Below are positions 23,954 through 37,048 of a stretch of DNA of 64,000 nucleotides, piece after piece. The DNA is taken from positions 124,001-188,000 of the forward strand of contig WHVD01000143.1 of assembly GCA_015178975.1 (NCBI GenBank), written 5' to 3'. The translations under genes and the position numbers were made by a program. Every line of letters begins with the position of its first letter. Position 1 is the first letter of the stretch. The DNA comes from Hysterangium stoloniferum (Eukaryota; Basidiomycota; Agaricomycetes; Hysterangiales; Hysterangiaceae). Under the pieces are notes generated by a model. That model searched no databases. It was not told the origin of the DNA and saw only the letters and a program-made list of their open reading frames with translations.

Positions 23954-25551
23954 ATGGTTATTTTGTTGTGAGTAAACCTCAACAAACTGGGTACAAATCA
24001 TGTTGATATTTCACAACACAGTGGGGCTAGAAGCTGCTGTTTGATCGCGGCTTCGACACTTGTATTATATGATCACGGTGCGTTGGCAACCACCATAAGA
24101 TATTACTTTTTACTAACAAAATCACTAGTTATAACTTTAGACGACGAAGTATTTTCACCCCTCTCCATTCCGATTGAAAGCTTAGGCCAGGAATTTCTCC
24201 AGATCAATCAAGTTTGGGCCCATAGCCCAAATCTACCTGGCGTCCTTGTCCTCTTCGTGCGGTATTTTACCCTTATCACCCGTTTCCTGGACGTTTTTGG
24301 TAAGGTTCCTCATGATTCCTCTTCGTTTCTCTGACCTTTCTTTTGCATAAAAAGTTTACTTTTACCCGCGATGGACCTTGAAAGTACGTTTAGTTATTTT
24401 ATAGAGAATGGCATACTTACGTTAGCAATACTTTGATAGAAGTATTTCTGAGTTTGTACTAGCCATGCAGAGGATCTGATATGACCATAGCTGCTCCTTG
24501 CTCCAAGTGCTAAGACTAACGGGGCTGGAACTGCTGATTACGACTATAGGTGAGTGCATATTGTTCAAGCATACATAGCTAGGCAACATCTCACCCTGGG
24601 TGCTTATAAAGCGGTGCATAGTAAGTTTTATTATGACAGCGTAAGTTGTTTGAATTTGATGGATTCAAGGCATCATGGCACTCCGAGTCTACGCACTTTA
24701 TTACGACCGTAGGATTGTGCTTCTGTGTATAGCAGCATTTTTTCTGGTGGAGGTTGGCGTCATGGCCGGAACGTTGTACACTGGCTTTGGTAAATAGCGA
24801 GAGCCACACGCTCAAACACCATCTCAACTATTTCTCTTCCAGGCTCTCCTCCAGTAAAGCCTGGCAACTGTTTATCGGGCCCGACTTACGGAAGTAAGAT
24901 TAACAGTAAGTGGTCTTTTCTGACGGTTTTTCAACGGACATGTCAATTTTGGTTCCACCAGGCATATATTGGGCCATGCCCTTTGTTGGAGACACCACTT
25001 TCTTTATATTGACAGTTTGGAAATGCGCATACCGAAATTCAGTGAAAACTATCCCGTAAGCCTCATCATTTGGTTTGTCATATATCAACTGGAGGAAGCT
25101 CATCGCGCACTGCAGTTTATTAGGCGAATTTCTCAGGGGCGGGTCTATCTATTACGTGATTATCGGGATAATGCACATTACTAACCTGTTTCTTTTCATT
25201 GTGCGTCATTTTCTATCTCTTCCCGTCGAAAACCAGTCTGAGTATACTACTTATACTTGTAGCACGCACCTATGCCAAATAAAACTTTGATGTCTGGGTA
25301 TAAAGCACTTTTAATTTTACTTGCAACTAATAACTCACAGTAACTATAGCATTGCGCAGTCGTTGACGGCCAGTCTCGTTTCACGCCTTGTATTCAATCT
25401 GCGAAAGACGGGTCTTCGACGAAGAGGCGATGCGGGGAGGACAACTCAGAGCACGTGGGCATTCACATCGCTCGTAAGTCCGGCAACCATTGGGATATTT
25501 TTCAATGTTGAACAGGACGACGGGAATGTTACCGGGTCGGAAGTTGTATAA
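23954..25551 (+). CDS. DUF6533 multi-pass membrane protein
   Basis: Members of this basidiomycete family are predicted integral membrane proteins of unknown function with about seven helices. The proposed start is the ATG at 23954. A 54-bp intron (23968-24021, GTGAGT...CACAG) splices in frame to CCLIAASTLVLYDH. Further introns yield the family signature, a YDH then VITLDDE then VWAHSPNLPG block. Downstream come FVRYFTLITRFLDV, MALRVYALYYDRRIVLLCIA (the RVYALY motif), YWAMPFVGDTTFFILTVWK and SIYYVIIGIMHITNLFLFI. The C-terminal exon is SLTASLVSRLVFNLR then KTGLRRRGD, stop at 25551. The LYDH-to-LDDE and RVYALY blocks and the SRLVFNLR end identify the family. Intron positions in the 24,300-24,660 part are uncertain. 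Confidence 0.78.
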
Positions 25552-28500
25552 CATATAAAACACCTTATAACCTATTTAGCAGTGGCATTATACCTGATCA
25601 TTATAGATGAATAAACTCTGAGCAATAAATTAATGGAATGGACTGGCCGTTCTTCGAGATAAACTAGAACGATGATTGAAACGAAGTATTTCAGTGAGAG
25701 CACTTGTCAATTAGGCTCGCTGAGTCTGGGTCACACATTGATAAAAATGGTATCCTTACTCGAGGTTTCATGCTGATTAGAACAATATCGACAATTCCTT
25801 TTCCTAATGCAAGTCCAGAGTAATGAAAGGACACAGTCTTATATAAATCTAAGATCATATAGGGGACGCTCATGCCTTCAAAAGAAATTGTTTTCCCAAG
25901 TATGTAAATACAATATCTGGCATAAAGCCATATTTTACGTCTTATTCGATGAGAGGAACGGCATTTGAATGATTCTTCCTTTGGCCACCATAAACTGAAC
26001 ATAGTTTCATTCCCGATTGCTAATGGCCGGTAAACCCCGGAAGTTGAGGTCTCTTCCTTGACCTCGCTGCACAGCTGTTTTACTTTGACAGTCGTTGGAG
26101 TCTTATATGCTGTTTGGGTGCGCCACAAAGTCCTAAAGTGCAAATTTCATCACTCAATTGCGGCTCGAGCAGGATAATCGTAGGATGGATCCGATTCGCA
26201 AGAAAGGATAACCTTTTATCCAAACGATGAGTGAGATATTCCTTATCGTCGTAACCAACACATTTTATGGGCAATTGATTAATTATAGTAGTCTAGATTG
26301 ATCTCTTCTTATTGGAATATCTTGCCAACCGCTCATATATTTTCCCTGGTGACCCATTCGATTATGTATGGGACAATGACACTTAAAGCCCATGAGGCGC
26401 GTTTATCCCTGAATTCACGGCTGGAGGCACCTTGCCTGCGGGGGTTGCTTCGTCGGGGGGTTGCCTTTGGTGTTCGCTGGGTGGCGTGACGACAACATAG
26501 TAAATAACGAATTGAAGTTGTTCAACATAACCATGGCCAACTGCGCACTGCTACTTTAGCGTTCAAGAGATATACTACGACACGCCAAAGACCTGGGTAG
26601 AGATGGCATACGAATCCCCTCACAGACCTCTGAGCTCAAGTTGAATAGTGTTTCTGGCTCTTTAGACCGCCTCATCCTTCGAGAAAGTATTTGGACAAGT
26701 GGTGCTTGCGGCCGTAGAGTGAATATTCCTCTCATTATCGGTCAACGTTTCATAGATTAACAAAGGGCATTTTTCAGTGTTCTCGCACTTCACGTCCGGC
26801 GTGGTGACTACAGGCTTACTGGGAGTACAGGCAACGTATAAGTCGGGTTTCAATCTCCACCCTGAACATGATTTCAATGTTTCATGACGTATCGATCTGC
26901 CTGGCTGGACGAGTTGGCCACTGCAATGAGAAATAGCCAGATAGCATGGAATGGAGCTTCGTCTATACCAGTCGAGACACTGAACGTGGGAGATTTGGAG
27001 AATCTTGCAGCGCAGGCGATCGTTATAAATATTGCGACGAATATAACTTTGTTCATTGGAAGCAGTGTCCTACAACACACTCCATAGTAATCTTCTGTTA
27101 AAGGTTTCGTGGGTGCTGTTCCTAGTCCGAATGGGTTTCCGTTTATCTGAGTAGGTGAAGGTTAACTCGTTGTAAACGGATGAGGGCGACTTTACATGTC
27201 TCATCCTTATATTCCTAGTAACTGCTTACTAATATCCGTATGGTTCGAGTCCTTGCAGCTCGCTTACTGAATTCAACATCTTTACGCGTTCTGCCAGTGT
27301 TGTCTTATTTCATGTAGTCGGCAGCAAACCATCACAAAAAGGTTCGTTTTGGTGATACTGGCATGGAGGTATTGACAACGGGAAAAATGGCCCTTATAGA
27401 TTATTCTTTTGCCCAAATTCACAAAATTCTTTTGTATCCTTCCTTGTTTTCCAGACACATCATTAGAGGCCAATTATACCAATGGGATTGTCTTTTCTAC
27501 ACATTGTTAGATAGTATTCACTGTGTTGTCGGTTTCCCTCAGTACCCGGGAAACAGCCCAACCTAAACCCCAGATATCTGTGCACATCCAATCAGGGCAT
27601 ACACGATTGTGGCAATTTCCTGCGAGTCTTACACTCAGTTGAGGAGTGGAGGATTTGATTTTTCTCTTTTTCTAGTTGGAGCTGCTCCGGTTGGCTGTGA
27701 AGGCCAAAGATTTCGCATCGAAACGAGTAAAGCCCGTATGCACACTTCCACATCCGTTTTCGGCCACGCTCTGTGATCAGGCACATAGTGAGGCAAGAGA
27801 ATATTTCTTTCAAGAGCTCCATGAGCCTCCACTGGCATCTAGACTCTGCGTACGCCCTGGAAGAAAACCTTGATTTATCAGATCAATTACTTCATTCCAC
27901 CCCGCGTGGGAGTTGAGTTTGCCTTCTTAAGTATGGAGATAGGCGAAAGAATACCATCAGCTCGAGGCACATAGACGAAGTGATTGAACGCTAACTTGGC
28001 AGTCTAAGATCATACCTACAAGATATTATTTATTTGCGCAAAAGGTTGGCATGGGGTATGCCCCAAACGCAGTAAAAGAATGCGGCTTTTCAAGTCTAGA
28101 CCCGGAAAGCATACGAGGAACGTCAATGCCGCTCCTTTAGAAATTACTAGAAGTGGAGCTGCGGTTCGAAGTCCGTTCGCTTTGCTTGTCGTGCTATACC
28201 TGGACTCTTCGACTTCACATCGAATGGCAATCACTTCTCGTTGTGCTAGATTAGTCGATAACCTTACTCTCATTTTCATTATTGGAAGTATAAAGGAAGC
28301 TAGTAGGATGATAAAGAAAATAAAATATTAGACCCTCCAAATATTGGAGAAGGGCGTGTATCATCGGAATGCATCCTGAGGTTCCCAACACCACACGTGA
28401 CAAGACTGACTTAGGCAGATCTTCAATCCTTTTGGTTAAGAGCATAGACCTCTTCTGAACTTAAAATATCACAACACCCCACCCCAAGCCCTCCACATAT

Positions 28501-28861
28501 TTAGAAATACTTACTTTATTATATATATCATTTTTCACCCTTGGTTGCAAGTGTGCTAAAGGGTGAATGAAGTCCAGTAATATACCAGTAAGTTTATTTC
28601 CTCCGTTCTTCCAGTAAATGGCCATTTACTTGGGGATCATAGTACAACTGCCACAATGGGCGCCGTGACCTAAAGCTCTTCAAAAGGGGTGCATACATAT
28701 CAACCTATTTTCTTCGTCAAACCAGCGCCGTCCTTCAGATAACGAGCCTTTATCTGTGTTGGAGTAGTCAGGGATCTATGGACTTTATGCCTTTAAAACA
28801 TTTTCTTGCCTCGATCAAGTAGAGGTGGCGGAATAGCGTGTCTGTGGAGGAAGCATACACA
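25552..28861. other. Gene-poor interval with unassigned open frames
   Basis: No recognised gene. A 150-codon minus-strand frame (26143-25691, no ATG at its 5' end) and a minus-strand frame with a hydrophobic, signal-peptide-like start (27080-26874, KVIFVAIFITIACAARF) are the only coding-like stretches. The second overlaps an equally open plus-strand frame (26884-27087), so neither is reliable. The remaining sequence is AT-rich spacer. Confidence 0.35.
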
Positions 28862-30343
28862 TTAACTCCATTTACGCGGGGGAGCATACGCCATGGCGTT
28901 GTCAATATACGCAAATGGATTTGGTCTGCGATTCCGGTCCTGCGTATTGGGGTGTTCTGGTAGATGGTGGACGGGTGTAGAGGCTCGGGGAGGGCATGGC
29001 TGCATGGCTGCATGATGCGACGGCGGGTGCAGAACCTCGGTGTTTGTGGAACTTGACCCCAAGGCACCCGTCGAACCCAAGGACGATCTGTGGTTAAATA
29101 TTGCCTCTTGCGGTGAGACAGAGCTGAAATAGTCGGTGAATCAGTACGAACACTGCTGCCTATTCGAGCACGTACAATATATGATTTTCCAGAAAAATAA
29201 CACGCGAGTAAAGGAGGCAATCTACTCCCACAGGGTGCAAATATTCCAAGGCTTCTCGAGATGTCCGAAGAGCAACGCTGAGATTGACGAGAGGGGCGAA
29301 TGCAGCTTGGTCTTTGATACAATTGCAAGATCCTTCGCCGCACTCAACCGCAGATTTCTTGTCACGCTCAACCACAGGTGGAGATAAAAGATATTCAAAC
29401 CCATCCATCGGGGTCGCACGATTCGGCTGCGCTGGGTTGTATGACGACCTAGATGGGGAACGCACGCCTTCAGATGGATGGGAATGAGGGGAACTTCACT
29501 ACCTGTGAGTTATGGGGTAAAACTATGAATGTATTGCGTACCTGGCGTCATCTGGCGAGCCTGCGTACGACAAGTGGTCATCACAATCGCAAGTTGACGA
29601 GTAAGCTGAGGATCGGGCGTCATCCGTGCCGAGAGCTTGAACAGTTGAGTCCCACGAAATAGCACCGTATGAAAGGCCTGCTTCGGAGTCTTTCGCACCT
29701 GGATGTTCGCGAGATCTATTTTGTCCGTCACCGTGCTCTCTCACCGCCGCGTGGAAGTCTGTGTCCGTCACTGGACGTAGCTGCGTATCTTCAACCCTCT
29801 GACCTGGTCTGGGATGGAAATGAACGTAATCTGGATCATGGAGAATGCCACCTGGAGCGGTCCATCGTGGATGGGGCTTGTTGCGGAGCTCGCGCACAAA
29901 CGACTCCAGTTCGGCAATTCGATGTCGGAGTCGGTTGATTTCGTCACGGTGAGCTTGATCCCTACATTATTTCCGTGAATAAGAGATTGCACGTGGCCCG
30001 GACAAACTTACGCTGCAAAGGGATCTTCAGTCTCATAGACGCAAAGACCCGTCTACTTGCATATGGGTTGGCATGGATGGCTTTGCAGACAAAATAGTAG
30101 TATTTACCGTCCCTAGCCTAATACAACGGGTACATGGCCTTTTTTTGTCGCACTGTATCACTACTTTTAAAAAAAAAGTTGTATTCGAGCGTAACATAAG
30201 CTGACCTTTCTCTTCGATGCGTAGCAATTCAAGCAAGACGCCCTCAACCTATTACGTTTTCGCTTGCGATGATCAATTCGTTCGTTCTCCGAGACCATCA
30301 CTTCCAGGGGTGGTAGACGAAGTCTGGAATTATCCAAAGCCAT
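28862..30343 (-). CDS. Zn2Cys6 fungal transcription factor
   Basis: This is a nuclear DNA-binding regulator. The start ATG at 30343 gives a short basic leader (HRKRKRNRLRA). A GAL4-type binuclear zinc cluster follows, interrupted by an intron right after the fourth basic residue: SCLNCYASKRK joins CDKKRPCTRCIRLGT, then TGLCVYETEDP. Spacing is CX2CX6CX5CX2C plus a final CX6-8C-type cysteine (GLC). A predicted coiled coil (DEINRLRHRIAELESFVREL) comes next, as in many dimeric Zn2Cys6 proteins. The rest is a long disordered Pro/Ser/Asp-rich region (PGQRVEDTQLRPVTDTDF) and a tail rich in His/Pro ending AMAYAPPRKWS at 28862. The exon links between 29,520 and 29,080 are uncertain. It lies upstream of a divergent ADH/SDR pair; regulation of these is only a guess. 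Confidence 0.85.
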
Positions 30344-32355
30344 GCAGTTGAAAGGCACCCTAACGTGGGAGATACACTGCAACTGAACTCAGTACGGGGA
30401 TATAAAAAGGAGCAGGCCTGGACCACCACATGATTCATATATATTTGCTCGCAACTTTCTTCTAATGGTATCAGCGTTTCTCCCTCGCGTCTTTCGGTCT
30501 TACTCACACAAAGTACCAGCGTGTAGAAGCACCACTCAATAAAAATAAATGTCTCACTACGTCTTTCTCATGTCCGGGATACTAGCTAGTAAGTAAAAGC
30601 TGGATACTTTTCGATCAGGAAAACCGATCCTCGGTTCGTACATAATTTCCTTCGAGGGTACTAGCAGCCGTTGAGGCCTCATCAGGAAACGGAATTCGGA
30701 GCCGCTAGTACCTATTGGCAACATAGCTAGCCCAGCTACTTTACCTAACGATGCTAAAATAACTATTTCCCTAGCGCACTTTGAGTATTCCGTACTGATT
30801 GTAACTACATGGTCTAGGTGGTGCAGGCAGTCTATGTCGACAACCATGGATTTTTCCAAATCCCCGATGCTGGAACCACCAAACAGATGGTTTGCCGACG
30901 GAGACCAACTTGAGGATACCACCTCATCCGTTAGATCGTTCCCACACTTCATACTACCAACCTGGCTGAAGGTTCAAACATTCGCTTATCTTTGCGCTGC
31001 GAAGGTTCAGTGATCACCGACATGTCGGCACTATCCAAAAGGTGCAGTTATTTCTGCTGTGTCCCCGAAACACATAGCTCAATCACACCCATTGCCACAG
31101 TATAATATAGTCGTGGAAAGGGTAAACCACTTAGGTCACTATTAACCTTCGCCATTCACCAGGACATAGAAGTCCGTAATATCTGCGGTTCGAATCAACT
31201 AAAAGCGGGGACGGCGATCAGATACAGAGGAATGATGTTTAACACTGACGCCTTGAATTTTCAGCTCTCGGAAAATGTTTATGAAATAGTGGACTTGATG
31301 GCACAAAATAATTTCAGCATTCGAGGTTGAGATATGTATTCCAACACGATATTGACAAAACCTTGACAGATGCCTAACTAAACTCAAGGGTGAACTAATT
31401 ACGCAAGATGAGGCTCGTTCAGGATCCCAGAGATCGAGCAGACAATTACGAGGCGCTGAGATTCGACTTCGCTTCTCGAATCTGGCCCCCCAAATCATCA
31501 CTTTCGAAGGTGCACATCCGGCGCTCAACGGCACTGTCGGGAGAAAACATCTCACAATTAGTGAATGGTGTACTTTGTGACTTTAGAGGGGTGTCTAGAC
31601 TCCCGCGTGCCTAGAAAAACCAGACGATCCTGACACTCCGGCGGTCAATTAACTACCACATTTGTTACATTTCTTGTACCCCGTATCAACAGGGAACCGT
31701 GTTCCCTTATTCATGACCTTCTCGGGGGCAGTGAGGAGCCGCATCTTACAAAATATTCAAGAGCATACAAATGCCTCAAGGTATTGTCCGTGCTACCTTT
31801 TGAGGGCAGAAAGTTCAATTTGAAAACGAATGGAGGCACAAATCTCAAGAGTGAATGACTAGAAACGAGAGTAGGCAGCTCCTGAATGAGCTAGGTTCAC
31901 GAGGGTGACGCTTACACATGGCCGTTGACGGCACAGCTGGCGAGATCGCCCAATACAGCGCTTTTCCCTGGAATTTAGTTTGTGGGATACAAACTTGCAG
32001 CATCTCAGTGTATTTGATCCTGTAAATGATATTCAAATTTTTCCATTTTCTACTCTGGTTCCCTCGGATATGCAATGAAAGAGGCAAGAAGCATAGCGTC
32101 ATTCGTGGCTGTTCTTCTGCAGAATGGTATATCCGTCGCTAGTGGGAAAAATACGCATCCGCGGGGGAGGGATGCATAATTAAAAATCAGGGCAATGGTA
32201 TTCCGGTTGTCAGTTATTAAGCGAATTATCTTCACGCGGCATGCTTGAAATAGTACAACAATTCAGGAACTCGTTTCATTTCAGGCATAGATAATCATAC
32301 ATATTGGCACACATCTCAGTCAATCAAATAAACACAGCTACTTTTACGTAGACAT
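30344..32355. other. Intergenic with unassigned open frames
   Basis: About 2 kb without a recognised gene. A 131-codon minus-strand frame with a true ATG (30952-30557, starting MKCGNDLTDEVVSSSW) could be a small lineage-specific protein. It has no domain I recognise. Another minus frame at 31555-31199 faces an open plus frame at 31408-31614, so neither is called. Confidence 0.35.
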
Positions 32356-34568
32356 TTACCAACCGTTCGGGTGGATCAAAACCCTAGAAAAAGTAATAGT
32401 CAGCGAAGGAAATATACAATGGGGAATGATGGTACTTAGTATATCCTTCCTCGCGGTCGTCGAACTGCGCTCACATAAGTATCAAATGCATTCCGGGGTA
32501 GTTTCAGTATGCACACCTTCTTATACGCCGTTGGAGTTTCATTAAGTCCAATTTCATGTGAGACCATGAAACTGGGTTTGGCACGCCCACAAATGATCAA
32601 ATCACGTAGGTGACGATTGTACATTTTGACATTGCATTGCCCTGTACCCAAGGAAAGGCCTTTTTGGAAGAGCATACCGAAAGGAAGACTAACAAAATAA
32701 GTGTTAGCTTTCCGGTGATTCCATATAAAATAGACAATTTACGTGATCAATCCTTTCGCACTGTTGTGATCAGGTGCACCAGGATCGGCGTGGACGCTGG
32801 TGACATATAAAGATGCATATCTGATAAAGAGGAAAATAGAGCTTACTAAAATCCTGGAATTCCGAGGCCGCCGGCTGGAAGAAGCAGATGCCATCATATC
32901 GAAGTATCTTTCGTTGAATTGAAGAACTCACTTGGCCTGGTGACTCTGATTGAACTGTTAATAATTATATTGGGCTCCTCCTTCTTGCCATCACTGCTGA
33001 TGGCCTGGTAGCCTGAATAAACAAGTTAAGTTCACGCGTAGACGAAGAACGCATAGACGGCTCACCAACGGCATCCACTGCACGATCGACTTCACCACCG
33101 TTCATTTTAATGATCTGGTCGACGGGATCTGATCGTGATCAGTACATATGCAGATAAGGAAAATTAAGTTGCATTCTTTACCTCCTTTCGAGAAATCAAT
33201 CGGAATGGCACTGTATTTCACAAACGCATCAAGTCACTCGAATAGGTAATCGCGGTAGAGGTCAACACACCCAATAGCTTTGACCTTGTTCAACCTCTCT
33301 TGGACGCGATCAACAACATAGACGGCACTCGCGCCACGCAAAATAGCTGAATATGCAGCCATCAGTCCCTATAAGAACGATCAGACGTGTTTTCGTATGT
33401 AATTCCGGTAATAAATAAGACTTACTACTGGGCCAGCGCCGAAAATGGCAATCGTCTCTCCGGGAGTAAATCCTGAAAGAACCACACCGTGCCATCCCTG
33501 CGGTTAAGTACGTTAGCGGGGACCTTAACGGGGAGGCAATGAACTTGCAGTCGGGAAACTGTCAGCGAGGCAGATGAAATCGGCCTCGTTGTCGCGACCA
33601 GGTGGAAGTTTAAGCTAAAGACAAATGAGTATGTAAAACGAAAGGACGGACATTCGAACGAAAACAGGGACTCACAGCGTTGCTGTTATTAAAGATAAAG
33701 TTCAATGTTCAATCACCGTTGACCATGGAAATAAAGTGAAAAGATTCATACAAATCAGCAAAAGGCACACGGAGGTATTGTGCTTGTCCACCTGACAAAC
33801 ATAACATTGAAGTCACCGGTTACCTCGTATGTTATAGCGAGACGAACCTTGGTAAGGGCCCATAGAAACATAGCCGTACGCTCCACCAGCAAAACCTGGG
33901 TTGACTTGCGTGCAGAATCTGGGAGGTCCGATTATTTCGCTGATATATGTGTGTGAGAAGACACGATGCTCACCCCGTCTGCCCTTCTTCGCAATTCCTG
34001 CATCTGCCACAGGCGACATTGAGAGGCAACACGACACGGTCGCCTTTCTTCAAGAATGAAACGGCGTCTCCGACTTCCTCGACGATGCCCCTTATTAGAC
34101 AGATGAAATTAGCGGGGAGGGGTGTGGAATGGGAAATTTCGCTTACATGTTCTCATGTCCGAAAACAATACCAGATTCCGCCTTGGTACGGCCTTCGTAC
34201 ATATGGAGATCCTGAAATATTAAGTGTTGTTAATGATGTAGAAGGCGAAATATCAACGTCCGAAAACTCACGGAACCACAAATGCCCTAGCATTTTGCAT
34301 GCTGAGATTACTTTGTGCACTATCAGAGCCAGCTACGTACCGCCGTAGTAATTTTGACCTATTTATTTGATTGGCAGCATTATCAGCCTGCAACATGAAC
34401 TAAATTGCAATAACACGAACCACTATATCATCCGGGTGCTGGATTTTGGGTTTCTTGACATCTTCGATGGCAACCTAGATAACAAATAATTTTGAGTATG
34501 TGTCAAGGTTAACAATAACGACGACATACTTCGAAGGGCTTTTTATAAACGACTGCTTTCATCGACAT
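32356..34568 (-). CDS. Zinc-dependent alcohol/formaldehyde dehydrogenase family
   Basis: This is an MDR-superfamily NAD(P)-dependent dehydrogenase, closest in layout to glutathione-independent formaldehyde dehydrogenases. The ATG at 34568 gives MSMKAVVYKKPFE, then VAIEDVKKPKIQHPDDIVV. The catalytic zinc cysteine lies in ICGSDLHMYEGRT and the second ligand in GHENMGIVEEVG. The four-cysteine structural zinc lobe is CGRCRNCEEGQTGFC. The Rossmann motif is IFGAGPVGLMAA with VYVVDR downstream. The extended loop TRPTGGLGIPG/HADPGAPD and LGTGQCNVKMYNRHLRDLI is characteristic of the formaldehyde-dehydrogenase-like subgroup. The gene needs about 14 short introns. All splice in frame, and the C-terminus KVLIHPNGW ends at 32356. 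It is divergent from the SDR gene across about 980 bp. The substrate is not determined. Confidence 0.88.
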
Positions 34569-35547
34569 GTTGAATAAAGTGATTTGTGAGGATGTCTTCT
34601 CGGACTCTCGAGGGATGGCATGCCCAAACACAGGTTTTTATAATTGTCGCGTCAAACATAATTTTCTTGTATCGAGACAAACTCTTATGATATTATGGAT
34701 CACATGTCCGTATTTAGACGTCACGGGAAGACTCTCCCTAAGAAAATACCGCCTGCGGATCCTGTCACGCATGATAGGTGACGTTACGCAGCAATATACG
34801 TGGTGACGTCACGTGCACTAAAATATGTGAAACCCGCAGGTTTAGACTGTGATTTTGCCGTTTTGGGATGATGCACAAGCAGTGTCATACATCTGTTTTG
34901 GCCGTGTCGGTGTACCATTGTCTCAACAGTTTATTTGTTGCGTTCGACCATCAAGCCAAAATCCCACGAGACACGTCGTGCATCATGACGGTGATGAGAG
35001 CAGGCAGGCCAGGTATCCAAGCAAAATGTTATTTCAGATGATAGACACATCCAGGGAAATTTTATTTCAGATGATAGACACATTCGGCCGGAACATCATT
35101 TCATATGACAGACACATTTTATGAGGTGCGTTTTGGGGGTTCGTTCTGGCCGCCACAAGCAAAGCAAAGCATACCGTGTATCGAGGCGGTGATGTAGAGT
35201 TCCAAATTACGGGGACCGCAACGGATCTTGGACCTAGAAGCTAGAGCAGCAGGACATCAATCACGTATTTCGGTTCAAATAATCGTTTATGCTGCACGCT
35301 CACCGTGAATAGTGAATAAAATATTGAATAAATGTAGTCAGTTGGACGAAGGGGCAAAGTAGTATTAGTTACGTAAAATAATCACGTGACTAGGAGCCAA
35401 TCGCAGTCACGGCATAACTTCACTGTCATACCATTACGTTCGTGGCTCATCCTTAGGAACTATCATGACCCCACGAGCGACGAGGAGCGGTATTTATACA
35501 GACATATCCTCAAATGTCATGCTTAACGGAAATACTGCTTGAACAAC
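34569..35547. promoter_or_regulatory. Shared divergent intergenic region of the ADH and SDR genes
   Basis: These 980 bp separate two divergently transcribed oxidoreductase genes and must hold both promoters. A short near-duplicate occurs at 35,034-35,100, where TTTCAGATGATAGACACAT appears twice and a third divergent copy follows. No defined operator was recognised. Confidence 0.4.
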
Positions 35548-36863
35548 ATGGAAGTTTTTAAAAAAGGATGGAATCCCCCGTTGCAGGAACAGGCCAAGCC
35601 TGGAGAACAGAGGAAGTTGAATCCGGCACCTGTGGATGATATGACTGCGGATGGGAAGCCATATAAGGCTGCTGAGAAGCTTCAGGGAAAGACAGCGATA
35701 GTGACGGGTGGAGATTCAGGTTCGTTGTAGTGTTGGTGTTAAGTTAAAGCGGATGGACTAACGATGTTTTTAAAGGCATTGGGAGGAGCATAGCTATTTT
35801 ATACGGTTCGTGACGTGATAAAGTATTCTGTAAACCGATACTCAGCATAATGGAATATCCAGCTCTCGAAGGTGCAGATCTCACCATAACGCATCTCAAG
35901 TCCGTGAGTCTGATTTCATCACGATAGGAGAACACGCATCTTAAATATTGCTCAGGAAGAGGCCGATGCGGAAGATGTCGAGAAAATTATCAAGAGCAAG
36001 GCTCCGAAGTGCAATATCCAGATGCTCGAATATGACCTTAAGAGCGAGAAAGCGTGCCAAGACGTCATCAAGAAACACATTGATTTTCACGCATCGCACG
36101 AGGTGGATATCTTGTGCGTTATTTGATGGTGCTTGTTTGAGAGGAATTTGACTTTATATATATAATCATAACCAGGGTTTGTAACCATGCAACGCAGGAT
36201 ACCGTTTCTGATGTCAGTGAGCTCTCCTCTCAACAATGGCGCGACACGTTTAATACGAGTACGTCCGTTTTTCTGTCCCACTACATTGCTCATAGTATGT
36301 TAGACATGGATCCGTTCTTCTATCTTACCAAGGCAGCATTACCGAGCATGCCAGATGGAGGCTCGATCATCTACTGCGCGTCTATCAACCCTTTCATTGG
36401 CCATCCTGAATTGGTCGATTACACTGCTACTAAGGGTGCCATCCTTGGTTTTATGAGATCATTGAATAATCAAATTTTTGCTGCAAGGGGCATCCGCGTC
36501 AATGGTGTGTTTCATAATTCCCCTTACGGGATGCGATTTAATAGTTCTCTCATAGCCGTCGCACCCGGACCTATTTGGACACCACTGATGTACATTGAAT
36601 ATCCTATGTACATGATTTCCATTCTGACGTGTTTGCAGTCCATCCACTATGCCCCCGGAAGATAGGAGGAGTTTTGGCAAGATGACACCCCTCGGACGAC
36701 CAGGACAACCTGTTGAGGTAGCGACCTCCTTCGTATTTTTGGCTTCAGCAGATTCAAGCTACATGAGGTGCATCGTTTGTGCTGCTTTAACGACTCCTTT
36801 TGTCTCATGCTTATTACCAGTGGTCAAGTCCTTCATCCTAATGGCGGTGTGGTTATTGCATAA
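35548..36863 (+). CDS. Short-chain dehydrogenase/reductase (stress-protein-39-like)
   Basis: This is a cytosolic NAD(P)-dependent oxidoreductase of the SDR superfamily. The ATG at 35548 is preferred to the TTG upstream. The roughly 45-residue N-terminal extension (QEQAKPGEQRKLNPAPVDDM, then YKAAEKLQGKTAIVTGG) is typical of the YhdF/YghA-like SDR cluster. The cofactor motif TGGDSGIGR is split by the first intron. Then follow DLTITHLKSEEAD, VDILVCNHA (weak NNAG counterpart), the catalytic serine in IIYCASIN, the active-site YTATKGA (YxxxK), and RVNGVAPGPIWTPL. The C-terminus is GQVLHPNGGVVIA, stop at 36861-36863. Six or so introns preserve phase. Note the cysteine-containing CNHA instead of the canonical NNAG. 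Substrate unknown. Its neighbour is a divergent zinc dehydrogenase. Confidence 0.88.
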
Positions 36864-37048
36864 CAAAATAACGAATACAATGATAGATGTATATAATTTG
36901 TTTTGATCAGAGATAGAGAGAGCAATTTGAAGCCGGAGTCGATCCAAAATAGGTTATTACGTTAAATTAGACTGGACATCTGTGGGCGCACCAGGCGGTC
37001 TTCTCCTCCCCAACGAACTCTCGCATGCTACTGAGAGCCAGTTGAGCT

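Noticed and set aside
26874..27087. Small secreted peptide (minus) or small hydrophobic protein (plus)
   Set aside because: Both strands are equally open with no splice partner or motif, so neither can be preferred.
27239..27262. tRNA B-box-like GGTTCGAGTCC
   Set aside because: The T stem does not pair and no A box or acceptor stem could be found.
28768..29343. 191-codon minus-strand frame over the transcription-factor tail
   Set aside because: A different frame (29080-28862, ending APPRKWS) is the coding-like one; this frame has no motif and crosses the likely intron.
31181..31200. tRNA B-box-like GGTTCGAATC
   Set aside because: No A box, anticodon arm or acceptor pairing upstream.
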